Shown here piece by piece: positions 33,113 to 41,412 of a DNA stretch of 64,000 bases. The DNA comes from Exiguobacterium chiriqhucha RW-2. Its GTDB lineage: Bacteria; Bacillota; Bacilli; Exiguobacteriales; Exiguobacteriaceae. Each line of letters starts with the position of its first letter. Position 1 is the first letter of the stretch. Below the pieces are notes generated by a model. It worked only from the letters and a program-made list of their open reading frames with translations, ran no database searches and was not told the DNA's origin. The stretch is taken from the NCBI RefSeq assembly GCF_000416965.1, contig NZ_ATCL01000014.1:1-64000 (forward strand), written 5' to 3'. The position numbers were made by a program, and so were the translations under genes.

Positions 33113-33557
33113 TGCGCTGCGGGCCGATGGGGCCGTCGATTCGGCGCTTCGTGTCGATGAAGCCGACCGTCTGATAAAGGGAAAAGGCGGCTTCGTTTTT
33201 CAGATTGACCGATAGCACGACCTCGTGTTTATGAGGGAAGTGGGCTCGTACATAGTTCGGCAATTGGTGGAGTGCCGCTTTGGCATGGCCGTTCCCTTGC
33301 GCCGAATGGTTGATTGAGAACATCGAGAGCAACAATGCGTCGTCTGCCTCTGTATACGAGGCGACCCGTTCCGTATCGTGGAGCAAAAAGAAGCCGACGG
33401 GCTCTTCGGCCACGATGACGATAGGATGAATCCCGTCTAAGAGGGGGGAATCGAGGTCAATCGGAAGCGTCGTATATTTTTCTTGATCGAGCGGTAACGT
33501 GAATGTGTTCAAGACGGGCCAATGGGCCTCGCGAAGTGGTTCAAGTCTCGTCGTCAT
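33093..33557 (-). CDS. GNAT family N-acetyltransferase
   Basis: 154 residues. Motif A is FSINHSAQGNGHAKAALHQL (Q-G-N-G-H), motif B VNLKNEAAFSLYQTVGF. Short version of the fold; substrate unknown. GGAGGATTCATC before the ATG on the minus strand. Divergent from another GNAT gene and convergent with a third. Confidence 0.86.
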   Translation of the reverse strand: MTTRLEPLREAHWPVLNTFTLPLDQEKYTTLPIDLDSPLLDGIHPIVIVAEEPVGFFLLHDTERVASYTEADDALLLSMFSINHSAQGNGHAKAALHQLPNYVRAHFPHKHEVVLSVNLKNEAAFSLYQTVGFIDTKRRIDGPIGPQRIMSLAV

Positions 33558-33627
33558 GATGAATCCTCCTCCATATCAGCTGTCTCCACCAGTATACCGA
33601 AATATAAGTGAAGGGAACGAACACGTG

Positions 33628-34425
33628 ATGCATCCAGTGATTACTTATGTCCAACATCCACCGCTCCAAGATTTGTATCGAGCCTTCATGGACGGCTTTT
33701 CCGATTACATGATTCGCTTTGACATGAATGAGGCCCAGTTCGAGGCCGTTTTCCTCGTCCGCGATCAAAACCAGCCGACGCGTTCCATCGTCGCCTATGC
33801 GGACGGTCGGCCTGTTGCCGTCATGTTGAGCGGCGTGGCGCACCTCGATACGGGATGGGTCACTCGTTGCGGCGGCTTGGCCGTCGCCCCTGATTATCGA
33901 CATCTCGGCATTGCGCACGAATTGATGCGACAGTTCGATGAACAGGCGACGGGAACGCGTCTGCTCGAGGTCATCCAAGGGAACGAACCAGCGCTCGCCC
34001 TCTATGACCGACTCGGGTACCGTGTCGTCCGAGAGATTATGTACTTTCAATCCGTACCGACCGAGACGAGTGTGGCACGGGAACGGGCCTCGATTCTCGA
34101 ACTGTTCGATACGTATTATCCGGCAGCGGCGCACAAGCCGACTTGGCAAGTTGATGTCCGCACGACGCAACAACAGACTGAGCTCGTTCGAGTGGTGGAA
34201 GGTGAGAAAACCGGGGCGCTGCTCTTCCGGCGCAATCTGTTGCTTGATGTGTTCGGTCGCGATGAGGACGCCGCGTGGTTATTGCGTGCGGCCGCGGCCG
34301 AAGGGCCGATTCGACTCACGTTGACGTCGGATCGCCCGGCGTTGCTCTCGGCAGCGCGACAGCTCGGGTTCGTCCAGGACGAGATTGCTCAATTCGAGAT
34401 GATCAAGCCCGGGATAGAGACGTGA
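33628..34425 (+). CDS. Two-domain GNAT family N-acetyltransferase
   Basis: 265 residues. The first GNAT unit carries GGLAVAPDYRHLGIAHELMRQF and IQGNEPALALYDRLGYRVV; the C-terminal half (from about residue 170) resembles a second GNAT-like domain with RPALLSAARQLGFVQDE. This tandem layout is shared by Eis-like and MshD-like relatives, though no specific function follows. The start at 33628 has GAAGGGAACG upstream. The next small gene begins at its stop codon. Confidence 0.83.
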   Translation: MHPVITYVQHPPLQDLYRAFMDGFSDYMIRFDMNEAQFEAVFLVRDQNQPTRSIVAYADGRPVAVMLSGVAHLDTGWVTRCGGLAVAPDYRHLGIAHELMRQFDEQATGTRLLEVIQGNEPALALYDRLGYRVVREIMYFQSVPTETSVARERASILELFDTYYPAAAHKPTWQVDVRTTQQQTELVRVVEGEKTGALLFRRNLLLDVFGRDEDAAWLLRAAAAEGPIRLTLTSDRPALLSAARQLGFVQDEIAQFEMIKPGIET

Positions 34426-34604
34426 TGCGCGTCCTGTTGCCTGTCCTCATGATCGGTCTGATTGTCGGGAACTTGTTCACGATTCTCGGCCTGACAACGA
34501 ATCTACCATCGGGCCTGAATCGACTCTTTTTGTTCGGCGGACCGGCGTTGACCATACTCGCTGCCGTCAGTATCGTCGTGATTGTCCTACAACGAAGACG
34601 ATGA
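34425..34604 (+). CDS. Small two-helix membrane protein
   Basis: 59 residues with two hydrophobic helices and a terminal RRR. The ATG shares a base with the preceding stop (TGATG), pointing to coupled translation. Unknown family. Confidence 0.6.
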   Translation: MRVLLPVLMIGLIVGNLFTILGLTTNLPSGLNRLFLFGGPALTILAAVSIVVIVLQRRR

Positions 34605-34697
34605 CGCCTGACGACACATATGAAATTTGAGTGAAGTTTATGGATAGGGAATTCACGGTTTTGATATGTTCGACATACAAATGAAATGCTTCATATA

Positions 34698-34726
34698 TTG
34701 AACTTTTCGGGAGTGGATGCTATATT
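34698..34726 (+). promoter_or_regulatory. Promoter of the M23 endopeptidase gene
   Basis: -35 TTGAAC and -10 TATATT with 17-base spacing, then a 60-base 5' leader with a small hairpin (GTAGCTT..AAGCTAG, 34735-34755 region). Confidence 0.8.
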
Positions 34727-34786
34727 CGCACTTGTAGCTTTTTAATCAAGCTAGCGAATCATCCAATCTGGAGGTTTTATCAATAT

Positions 34787-35779
34787 ATGTGGAAACAACT
34801 ACTCGTCACCGTCGGTACAGGCGTCCTGATTCTATCAGGGACTTCAGCCGTATCCGCGGATCAAATTACCCCGCAAGACCTCGTCAAGACGACGAAATCG
34901 CTCCAACAGACCGAACAACGGATTCAAACGTCGAAACAATCGGTCGCCAAAGCCAAACGTCACGTCGAAACGATTGATCAGAGCTTGAAAGCAATCGATC
35001 AGAAGATTGAGCAGACCAAATCAAAACTCGCCTCATACGAGACGGCATTGCATCCGGAGTCAGCTGACAAGTCTCTATTCAAACAAGTGTTGTCAACCGT
35101 CCTCCCGAGCGCAAAGGCAGAGGCGGCCGAGTCTGAAGAGACGAAGCATGATTTGCAAGCCAAACAAGCCGAGACGAAACAATCATTAAAAGCACTTGAG
35201 TCCAAACAGGCGGACGTGAAAACAGAACGGCAAAAAGCCCGCTCGGCTCACGTAGCAGCCTATAAGCAGTTGAAAGGGCAAGCGGCCCAATTGAAAGACT
35301 TGAAGCAACAAACGACGGCGCTTGCGCCTGACAAGTTTATGATGCCCGCAACCGGACGTCTGTCACAAGGTTACGGTGCGGCAAGCGGCCAGTTCGGATA
35401 TACGTTCCATAACGGGCTCGATATCGCGGCGAACGTCGGCACACCGATTTACGCGGCAGCGGCTGGGACGGTCACGGACGTCAAATCAGGCGGCCCGTAT
35501 GGAAAACACGTCTTCATCGAGCATGAAATCGATGGCCAAAAGTGGACGACGGTCTACGCCCATATGCATAAAATCGAAGTGAAGACAGGCCAGACGTTGC
35601 TCCAAGGCGAAGGCATTGGCCAAATCGGCAACACGGGCAACTCGTCAGGTCCGCACCTCCATTTCGAAGTGCATCAAGGAGAATATGCTTATTCATCAAG
35701 TTCGGCCGGCAACACGGTCAACCCGATGAATGTCGCCGAAGTGCTCGGTGGCGCGTCGCCCATCAAAGCGACGTATTGA
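34787..35779 (+). CDS. Secreted M23 peptidoglycan endopeptidase with coiled-coil region
   Basis: 330 residues. A signal peptide ends near VSA-DQ (residue about 25). Residues 30-185 form a long coiled coil rich in Lys, Gln and Glu. The C-terminal LytM/M23 domain has zinc ligands in HNGLDIA (His and Asp) and HLHFEVHQ (His). Coiled-coil plus M23 is the layout of EnvC/YvcE-type cell-wall hydrolases whose coiled coil binds an FtsX-like regulator. Exported; probably cleaves peptidoglycan cross-links during growth or division. No YycG/WalR box was evident. Confidence 0.92.
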   Translation: MWKQLLVTVGTGVLILSGTSAVSADQITPQDLVKTTKSLQQTEQRIQTSKQSVAKAKRHVETIDQSLKAIDQKIEQTKSKLASYETALHPESADKSLFKQVLSTVLPSAKAEAAESEETKHDLQAKQAETKQSLKALESKQADVKTERQKARSAHVAAYKQLKGQAAQLKDLKQQTTALAPDKFMMPATGRLSQGYGAASGQFGYTFHNGLDIAANVGTPIYAAAAGTVTDVKSGGPYGKHVFIEHEIDGQKWTTVYAHMHKIEVKTGQTLLQGEGIGQIGNTGNSSGPHLHFEVHQGEYAYSSSSAGNTVNPMNVAEVLGGASPIKATY

Positions 35780-35807
35780 CGCAACGATTCGTTGCGTCAT
35801 TTTTTTG
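35777..35807. terminator. Bidirectional terminator
   Basis: 9-bp stem TGACGCAAC/GTTGCGTCA with GATTC loop and seven T residues on the plus strand; overlaps both stop codons. Confidence 0.88.
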
Positions 35808-36276
35808 TGTCTCCCTGCTCATCATGGGTCGCGCGCAGTTCGATTAATTTCCGGAACGCCTCGTCACGGTCGAACGTACTGAACCAGCGGAAGTCGTCGT
35901 GGTCGAGAATCCGGTAATGTTGACTGACCATATTCTGTTGAATCCGGTATTTCCCTTGATGCTCAATCGTCGTCCACCAGACGTGTCCGCCCAACGTTTT
36001 CGTCGCCAGGCTCGGGTCGGTATGGGCGACGAGACGAATGAACTCGATGGGTTGATCCCCAATCAACGAATGGAGATATGGGCTTTGATTGAATAGAGCG
36101 CAGATGGCGACCGTCGTCGTCCAGTTCGCGTTCAGACGTCGCTTCTCGATTTGAATCAACGTTTTTTTCGAGATGCCGACGAGCGTACATAGTTCTTCTT
36201 GCGATAATCCTTGCTCGGTACGAATCAGTTTGAGCTTGCTTGAAATCAGTTCGGAAAACGTTTCTTTTGTATGCAT
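35797..36276 (-). CDS. XRE family HTH regulator with C-terminal ligand-like domain
   Basis: 159 residues. N-terminal HTH: IRTEQGLSQEELCTLVGISKKTLIQIEKR, the XRE pattern. After residue 75 a distinct domain contains GGHVWWTTIEHQGKYRIQQNMVSQHYRI and FRWFSTFDRDEAFRKLIEL. No characterised family assigned. Likely autoregulated by the dyad at 36290 just upstream of its start. AGGAG before the ATG. Confidence 0.82.
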   Translation of the reverse strand: MHTKETFSELISSKLKLIRTEQGLSQEELCTLVGISKKTLIQIEKRRLNANWTTTVAICALFNQSPYLHSLIGDQPIEFIRLVAHTDPSLATKTLGGHVWWTTIEHQGKYRIQQNMVSQHYRILDHDDFRWFSTFDRDEAFRKLIELRATHDEQGDTKK

Positions 36277-36289
36277 ACCTGCTCCTAAA

Positions 36290-36309
36290 GTGTATTTTTA
36301 CACAGTGTA
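36290..36309 (-). promoter_or_regulatory. Probable operator for the XRE regulator
   Basis: Perfect dyad GTGTA-TTTT-TACAC (36290-36303), with an overlapping further half site AGTGTA, inside the likely promoter of the XRE gene. Confidence 0.55.
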
Positions 36310-36367
36310 TCACGCGGTATAGAAAGATGGAAGATATAGGATGAAGAAGGGCGTTTCCTCGAGCCAT

Positions 36368-36400
36368 CAAAAAAGCGAAAGGAGAGGGACTCCTTTCGCT
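36368..36400 (-). terminator. Rho-independent terminator
   Basis: 11-bp stem AGCGAAAGGAG/CTCCTTTCGCT, followed on the minus strand by a T run. Confidence 0.9.
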
Positions 36401-36416
36401 CGGTCACTGACTGATG

Positions 36417-36959
36417 TTATTCACGTGTCGGGTCATGATTGCCCTCGCTATCGGCAATCGTGTCCGAACTCCCGAAATCTTCGACTTGGCTGAACGCATC
36501 CGTGCTTTGGCCTGGTTCGTCGGTCCCATCGAGTTGTTTCCGGGCAGCCGTCTCAGATGGATTGAGCACGTCCTCTTCGACCGGACGTTCGCGGTCGGTC
36601 AAGTGCTCGTTCTCTTCTTGCTCGCGCGCGTGCTGGATGCAGAGCGTCGCCTCAGGGATGATTTCAAGACGGTCCAACTCGATGTCTTCGCCGCACACCT
36701 CACATTTGCCATACGTCCCGTTCTCAATGGCGAGCAACGCCTTGTCGACGTCACTCAAGAACTCTTCATCGAGCTCAGTTAGCGCTTGGTCGCGTTCGCG
36801 CAAGAATAATTCTTCTCCTGAGTCTGCCGGATGGTTATCGTAGTGGGACAGTTCCCCTTCGTCATATACTTCTTCCCGATTTTCCATATATCCTTCGGTC
36901 TTCGCTTTCTCTTTTAATAGACGTTCTTTGAACGTATCAATCTGCTGTTGTGTCAACAT
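36417..36959 (-). CDS. YteA-like TraR/DksA zinc-finger protein
   Basis: 180 residues. A long charged N-terminal helical region (LTQQQIDTFKERLLKEKAK, DNHPADSGEELFLRERDQAL) precedes the zinc site CEVCGEDIELDRLEIIPEATLC-IQH, so ligands are C-x2-C ... C-x2-H instead of four Cys. The Asn-His-Pro-Ala-Asp motif is diagnostic of YteA/YocK-like proteins, associated with stress or sporulation in Bacillus. The acidic C-tail is long. ATG 36959 is chosen over GTG 36968 for spacing to GGAGAG. Confidence 0.88.
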   Translation of the reverse strand: MLTQQQIDTFKERLLKEKAKTEGYMENREEVYDEGELSHYDNHPADSGEELFLRERDQALTELDEEFLSDVDKALLAIENGTYGKCEVCGEDIELDRLEIIPEATLCIQHAREQEENEHLTDRERPVEEDVLNPSETAARKQLDGTDEPGQSTDAFSQVEDFGSSDTIADSEGNHDPTRE

Positions 36960-37113
36960 GCGGTCCACTCTCCAGTTCTGATTTCATTAATATTAGCATT
37001 TCCCATTTTGCGACGGTACAAACCTTTCGATTGGCGAAGGTGATTTCTAAACGATTTGAAAAACGGGTATGATGAAAGAGACGGAACGATTATTGTGAAG
37101 GAGGGAATGGACC

Positions 37114-37638
37114 ATGAGAAAAGTAGAGGTCGTCCCGTATGATCCGATATGGGAGACGAAATTCAAGGAAGAGGCGTCCAAACTCGAACGCTTGTTTGAA
37201 GGGGAAATCGTCGCCATTCATCACATCGGAAGCACGTCGGTGCCGGGACTCGATGCGAAACCGATTATCGACATCATGCCGGTCGTACGAGAAATCGAGC
37301 GGATTGATGAATGGGTCGGGCACATGGAGGCACTCGGGTATCGAAGTTTCGGCGAGCATGGGATTCCGAGACGGCGCTTCTTCGCTAAAGGAGAAGACGT
37401 CCGAACGATTCACGTCCATATGTTCGAGGAAGGGGATGAAGGCGTGACCCGCCATCTCGCGTTCCGCGATTATTTGATGACGTTCCCAGACGTACGGGAC
37501 GAGTATGCGGCGCTTAAACAACAATTGGCGAGCCAGCATCCGGAAGATATCGAGAGCTATATCCAAGGAAAACAAGACTGGGTATCCGCGACCGAGCAGG
37601 AAGCGACGTTGTGGTATATGTCTCGCCAACAAATTTGA
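37114..37638 (+). CDS. GrpB/UPF0157 nucleotidyltransferase-fold protein
   Basis: 174 residues. VVPYDPIWETKFKEEASKL opening, HHIGSTSVPGLDAKPIIDIMPVV (GSTS with the D-x-D metal site), and HVHMFEEG with RHLAFRDYL are the GrpB family signature. A nucleotidyltransferase fold, function unproven; sometimes linked to CoA or glutamate metabolism. GAGGGAATGGACC precedes ATG 37114. Confidence 0.92.
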   Translation: MRKVEVVPYDPIWETKFKEEASKLERLFEGEIVAIHHIGSTSVPGLDAKPIIDIMPVVREIERIDEWVGHMEALGYRSFGEHGIPRRRFFAKGEDVRTIHVHMFEEGDEGVTRHLAFRDYLMTFPDVRDEYAALKQQLASQHPEDIESYIQGKQDWVSATEQEATLWYMSRQQI

Positions 37639-37694
37639 AACGTTTTACCGTTTCATCTCGTACAGAAAACTAATCAGTTGAGGGGGGTCATGAG

Positions 37695-38015
37695 ATGAAA
37701 CGATTTCTCGGGAAATGTATCGAGTACGCGTTTGTCGCACTGTTATTTGTCGGCTTATTTTTTGGATTGCGCTATGGCGTCAATCACATCGTAGGAACAG
37801 ACGAGATGCGTGCATACGCCTACCTGTTTCTAGGCACCGCCTTTATCATTTTCCCAGTCTCCTTGTTCGGCGGCTACTTCCTGGCCCGTCCGATTCAACA
37901 CCGTTTGCACGGCAAAGAACAGGGAACGACAAACCATACGTTGCGTGGGGATGAAAAGCCGCACGGGGTCACGGAGACGCGCGACTATAAAAATGAGGGT
38001 TCGTGGCCGTTATGA
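37695..38015 (+). CDS. Small two-helix membrane protein
   Basis: 106 residues, two hydrophobic helices (about residues 11-31 and 45-66), then a polar basic tail. Unknown family. GAGGGGGG ribosome site. It overlaps the next GNAT gene by a few bases. Confidence 0.7.
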   Translation: MKRFLGKCIEYAFVALLFVGLFFGLRYGVNHIVGTDEMRAYAYLFLGTAFIIFPVSLFGGYFLARPIQHRLHGKEQGTTNHTLRGDEKPHGVTETRDYKNEGSWPL

Positions 38016-38476
38016 TGCAGTTGAAACGAACCGACGATGCGGCGTTGGTTGCGACGTTGAACAATCCAATCCATGAACATCATCTTCAGTTGGCGCCGGC
38101 TTTCTTTGCGCCTTACAATCATGCCTCGATGCAAGCGGCGTTTTCGGAGATGATGGCGCGAGACGATTATCATTTCTTCACGGCAGAGGTCGACGGGGAC
38201 ACAGTCGGCTACGTCTGTTTTCAAGAGCGGGTAAGTGAGGCGAACGCGTTTCGGCAAGCCGTGCGGACGCTCTATGTGCATCAAATCAGCATTAACCCGG
38301 AGGCGAAGCGACGCGGCTATGGTCGCTTGGTCATGGAAGAAGTGGAACGCTATGCCATCGCGCACGGATTTCCGTCAATCGAACTGGATTATTGGTCGGT
38401 GAACGAAGCGGCGGCCGCGTTCTATAGCGAAATTGGCTTTCAACCGAAGCGACAGTTCGTCGTGAAGCATCTCTAA
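38012..38476 (+). CDS. GNAT family N-acetyltransferase
   Basis: 154 residues. Motif A IHQISINPEAKRRGYGRLVMEEV region (R-x-x-G-Y-G), motif B YWSVNEAAAAFYSEIGF. Small soluble acetyltransferase of unknown substrate. The start is uncertain: GTG 38003 and ATGs at 38012 and 38015 are in frame, with GAGGG at 37995; I chose 38012. The ATG overlaps the upstream stop (ATGA), implying coupling. Confidence 0.85.
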   Translation: MMQLKRTDDAALVATLNNPIHEHHLQLAPAFFAPYNHASMQAAFSEMMARDDYHFFTAEVDGDTVGYVCFQERVSEANAFRQAVRTLYVHQISINPEAKRRGYGRLVMEEVERYAIAHGFPSIELDYWSVNEAAAAFYSEIGFQPKRQFVVKHL

Positions 38477-38544
38477 AGTAGAAGATTAGTCTTGGCGTAC
38501 GATAATCACGCCATTTAAACACATACGAGATCGGGGAGGATTTG

Positions 38545-38847
38545 ATGGAGACAGTCATTTTAGTCATCGGTGTCATCGGCACCATTTCGCTCATGTTATT
38601 CATGTCGAACCAATGGTTGGGCTATGGCAAAGGCAATATCGTCATGACGCTCGATGAGCATTACACGAACTTGAATGAATATGTGCCGGCGATTTTGACG
38701 AAGCTGTATGAAGACGGGAAGTCGGCTCATTATCTCGGTGACCGGAAGTTTGAAGTGAACGGCAAGCGCTATGTCCTCGTCGAACGGACCGTCCCGATCG
38801 GTCGTGTCCCGACGCAGCAGACCGTGCTCATGCCAGATAAAAAATAA
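38545..38847 (+). CDS. Small membrane-anchored protein of unknown function
   Basis: 100 residues: an N-terminal helix (about residues 2-22), then a soluble region with YLGDRKFEVNGKRYVLVERTVPIG. No family recognised. GGGAGGATTTG before ATG 38545. Confidence 0.68.
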   Translation: METVILVIGVIGTISLMLFMSNQWLGYGKGNIVMTLDEHYTNLNEYVPAILTKLYEDGKSAHYLGDRKFEVNGKRYVLVERTVPIGRVPTQQTVLMPDKK

Positions 38848-38872
38848 GCCACGCCCTAGGCGCGGCTTATTT
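38843..38872. terminator. Bidirectional terminator
   Basis: 13-bp stem AATAAGCCACGCC/GGCGCGGCTTATT with one mismatch, flanked by A and T runs; between convergent genes. Confidence 0.88.
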
Positions 38873-39729
38873 TATTTGACGGCCGGGGGACCGAAACCAC
38901 CGGCATGGTAATCGCGGAACGCCTGACGAATCTCCTCTTCGGTATTCATCACGAACGGACCGTGGGCGATATAGTCTTCCCGAATCGGCTTACCTGAGTA
39001 GATGAGCAGTTTCGCACGTGACGTCGCTTTGAGGCGGACCACGCTCTCACCGTCACTCGTCTCATCGTACGTGAGCGTCGCCGCGTGCGTCTTCGCAAGC
39101 GGTGTCGCTGACGTTCCGAGTTCGAGGGAACCCGCGAGAACGTAAACGAAAGCGTTATGATTCGTCGGGATGATGTGCTCATAGGCGGCCCCACTCTGTA
39201 AGCTCACTTCGCTCATCGTGATGGGGACGAGACTGTCCATCGGTCCGGTCACTCCGGCGATGTCACCCGAATAGACACGCACGTGTCCTCCGTCAATCGG
39301 CACGAGCGGTGCCTCTTCGACATATACGTTTTGGTAAGATGTCGTCGTCGTTTTAAGTGTTTTCGGCAAGTTGAGCCATAGTTGAAGCGTATGAATCAAG
39401 TCGTCGTCGACGGCCTCCTCGGCATGACGTGCCGCCCAGCCCGCATTCATATATTGAACGTCACCCGCATCTAAAATCGAATGTCCGCCATGGTTGTCGA
39501 TATGTTCAAGTCGTCCGTCAATCACGTAGGTAATGGTCTGGAAGCCGCGGTGAGGATGGTCAGAGAACGTTCCCCGCTTGAACCAGTCCTCGGCCATCAA
39601 GATGAACGGGTCGAACTCGTCTTTTCGTTCCGGAGGCAAGACCCAACCCTGCTGCACGTGCGGATATCCGTTTTGTTTATAGGCGACCGGCCAATGGCTG
39701 GCGACGTCGCGCTCGAATCGTTTCGTCAT
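38872..39729 (-). CDS. Pirin family protein
   Basis: 285 residues with bicupin organisation. N-terminal metal site: FSDHPHRGFQTITYVIDGRLEHIDNHGG (His residues of the first cupin), then AGDVQYMNAGWAARHAEE, the pirin signature. C-terminal cupin ends FGPPAVK. Bacterial pirins can have quercetinase or redox-sensor activity; the role here is unknown. ATG 39729 is preceded by GGAGAG; GTG 39732 is also in frame. Confidence 0.93.
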   Translation of the reverse strand: MTKRFERDVASHWPVAYKQNGYPHVQQGWVLPPERKDEFDPFILMAEDWFKRGTFSDHPHRGFQTITYVIDGRLEHIDNHGGHSILDAGDVQYMNAGWAARHAEEAVDDDLIHTLQLWLNLPKTLKTTTTSYQNVYVEEAPLVPIDGGHVRVYSGDIAGVTGPMDSLVPITMSEVSLQSGAAYEHIIPTNHNAFVYVLAGSLELGTSATPLAKTHAATLTYDETSDGESVVRLKATSRAKLLIYSGKPIREDYIAHGPFVMNTEEEIRQAFRDYHAGGFGPPAVK

Positions 39730-39810
39730 CACACTCTCTCCTTTGCACTGTTTGTTGTCATTGTCGCATAGCGAGCCAAGGAGGCTTTCCGATTTTGCCT
39801 ATATAACGTG

Positions 39811-39842
39811 TAAAGCCAGACCGGTGAGCCAGTCTGGCTTGA
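39811..39842 (-). terminator. Probable terminator of the 424-residue lipoprotein gene
   Basis: 9-bp stem AAGCCAGAC/GTCTGGCTT on the minus strand, with only a short T tract after it. Confidence 0.65.
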
Positions 39843-39851
39843 AAAGTGTCG

Positions 39852-41126
39852 TCAGTTGTTTGCTTGTCCGATGGAAAGGTCGCGCCACCGTTCGGCATCG
39901 GCGCGGAGCAATTTGAAATGTGAGCCTGTCTTCGTGTTTGTCAAAATCACATCGTCTTCCGTGTAACTGAGATCGAACGTTTGAGCACAAATGCCCTCGA
40001 ACACCGTCAAATAAGGGGTCGGCGCTGGGGTTCCGGCCGTGGCCACGGCTTTTGAGCGATCGATGGCTTGAAATACGAACTGGACGGTCTCGGCGTTGGC
40101 ATGATGCAAGAACGGTGCATCTTTTGATTCTGTGCCGATTAGAGCCAGTTCATGGGCGACGACGTGACGTCGATGGGCGAATTGTTGCCGCATTTTTGTC
40201 TTCAAGCGGTCGCCGTGCAACAACGTCTCTTCTTTATAGGTGATAGAAACGACTTGTTTATAAGGTTTGCCATCGCGGATGAAGGAGAAACTGAACAGTG
40301 GATAGCGCTCGTTCGGAACGAGCTTGGTCGGGAGCGTGCTCGCCTGCCGTGCCCCGAGCATTCGATCGTAGGTGGCATCCTGCGGTCGCAGGACGTCCTC
40401 ATATAACGTCTGATCGGATGACAGATGGAGCCCGTACTGTTGCGTGTCTTGAGACACTTCGGTCCCTAAGCCGAGGGACAGGAACGGTTGACGTGACGAT
40501 TCGTTGATGGGCAACGTGATGGTCTCACGCGATTCGGGTGATTCGAACGTGAATTCGAACGAACCGTTGAACGGCATCGTCACGTGGACGAGCGTCTGTT
40601 CGAAACCGTGACGTTTTGGATAAGGCTCATTGCCGACCGGTTTTTTCATCTCTTCGGTGAAATGGACTTGCTCGTGCGGTTGCGCAACGCGAAGGTTGGA
40701 CGTCGCGGATGATGAGACGGCTTGGTCGCGGTACGGAGTGAGACTATCCGGCAACGCATCGATTTGTTTCATATAGGTGATGGTATCGGCTTGGCATTGG
40801 ACGTAGGTTTGATTTTCCACTTCAAAAAATGTGGCGGTCGGAAAGACTTCGGTCGAGGCCGTCGTCGTAAGCGGTTGGCTCAATTTGACCGTGCCAATCA
40901 AGAGACGCTCTCCGTCAGGCACACGGGTGATGGCGTCCTCTGGGTAACAGGCATCAAGGACGTTCGTCCGGTCGGACTCGGTCATCTCGATTTGTTGACC
41001 AGAAGGCAGAGAGGCGCGACCTTGATAGTACTCTGGAGCCGTATGTAAACGAAATGCATGTTCTTCTTCGCATCCGAACAGGACGAACAACATGGCGAGC
41101 GTACAAAGAATCAGGTACTTTTTCAC
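39852..41126 (-). CDS. Large lipoprotein of unknown function
   Basis: 424 residues. The signal sequence KKYLILCTLAMLFVLFGC ends in a lipobox Cys at about residue 19. The mature protein is soluble, beta-rich with several Thr/Pro stretches and paired Cys residues (LDACYPE, VQCQAD, GICAQTF), which could form disulfides. No domain recognised. The start is GTG 41126, eight bases after GGAG; the GTG at 41135 sits inside that ribosome site. Extended -10-like TGCTAAAAT lies upstream on the minus strand. Confidence 0.78.
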   Translation of the reverse strand: MKKYLILCTLAMLFVLFGCEEEHAFRLHTAPEYYQGRASLPSGQQIEMTESDRTNVLDACYPEDAITRVPDGERLLIGTVKLSQPLTTTASTEVFPTATFFEVENQTYVQCQADTITYMKQIDALPDSLTPYRDQAVSSSATSNLRVAQPHEQVHFTEEMKKPVGNEPYPKRHGFEQTLVHVTMPFNGSFEFTFESPESRETITLPINESSRQPFLSLGLGTEVSQDTQQYGLHLSSDQTLYEDVLRPQDATYDRMLGARQASTLPTKLVPNERYPLFSFSFIRDGKPYKQVVSITYKEETLLHGDRLKTKMRQQFAHRRHVVAHELALIGTESKDAPFLHHANAETVQFVFQAIDRSKAVATAGTPAPTPYLTVFEGICAQTFDLSYTEDDVILTNTKTGSHFKLLRADAERWRDLSIGQANN

Positions 41127-41220
41127 AGGGTGCACTCCTTTAATGATTAACTTTCATCATTTTAGCACCATTTTTTTGTGACTATAGTCTTAGGAAAATT
41201 AATGCGATTTTTTTAAAAAA

Positions 41221-41256
41221 AATCAAAAAACCCGCTCTACTTGAACTGAACGGGCT
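41221..41256 (-). terminator. Probable terminator downstream of aldo/keto reductase
   Basis: On the minus strand AAGCCCGTTC...GAGCGGG is followed by six T residues; the stem is imperfect. Confidence 0.6.
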
Positions 41257-41262
41257 TGTTTT

Positions 41263-41412
41263 ACACTTATGGATATGAAATGGAATTTCTCCATTTGACA
41301 CGTGTCGATTTTTGACGAATAAACGTTGTAATGACGACGTTCTTAAAAATGACGAAAATCGTCGGAAATAATTAAATGGTATTAAAAGGGTTTTATTTGT
41401 TTATTTTTAACT
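41263..41412. other. Intergenic region with a run of four short inverted repeats
   Basis: No ORF is supported here. It is AT-rich and holds four consecutive dyads: AAATGGA/TCCATTT (41278-41296), the palindrome GACACGTGTC (41297-41306), AACGTTGT/ACGACGTT (41322-41341) and GACGA/TCGTC (41351-41363), the last followed on the minus strand by ATTTTT and so a possible terminator of the aldo/keto reductase gene. The rest is not explained by the flanking genes. Confidence 0.5.

Noticed and set aside
34605-34786. WalR (YycF) box upstream of the M23 endopeptidase
   Set aside because: No convincing pair of TGTWAH hexamers with five-base spacing was found; only a good sigma-A promoter and a small leader hairpin.
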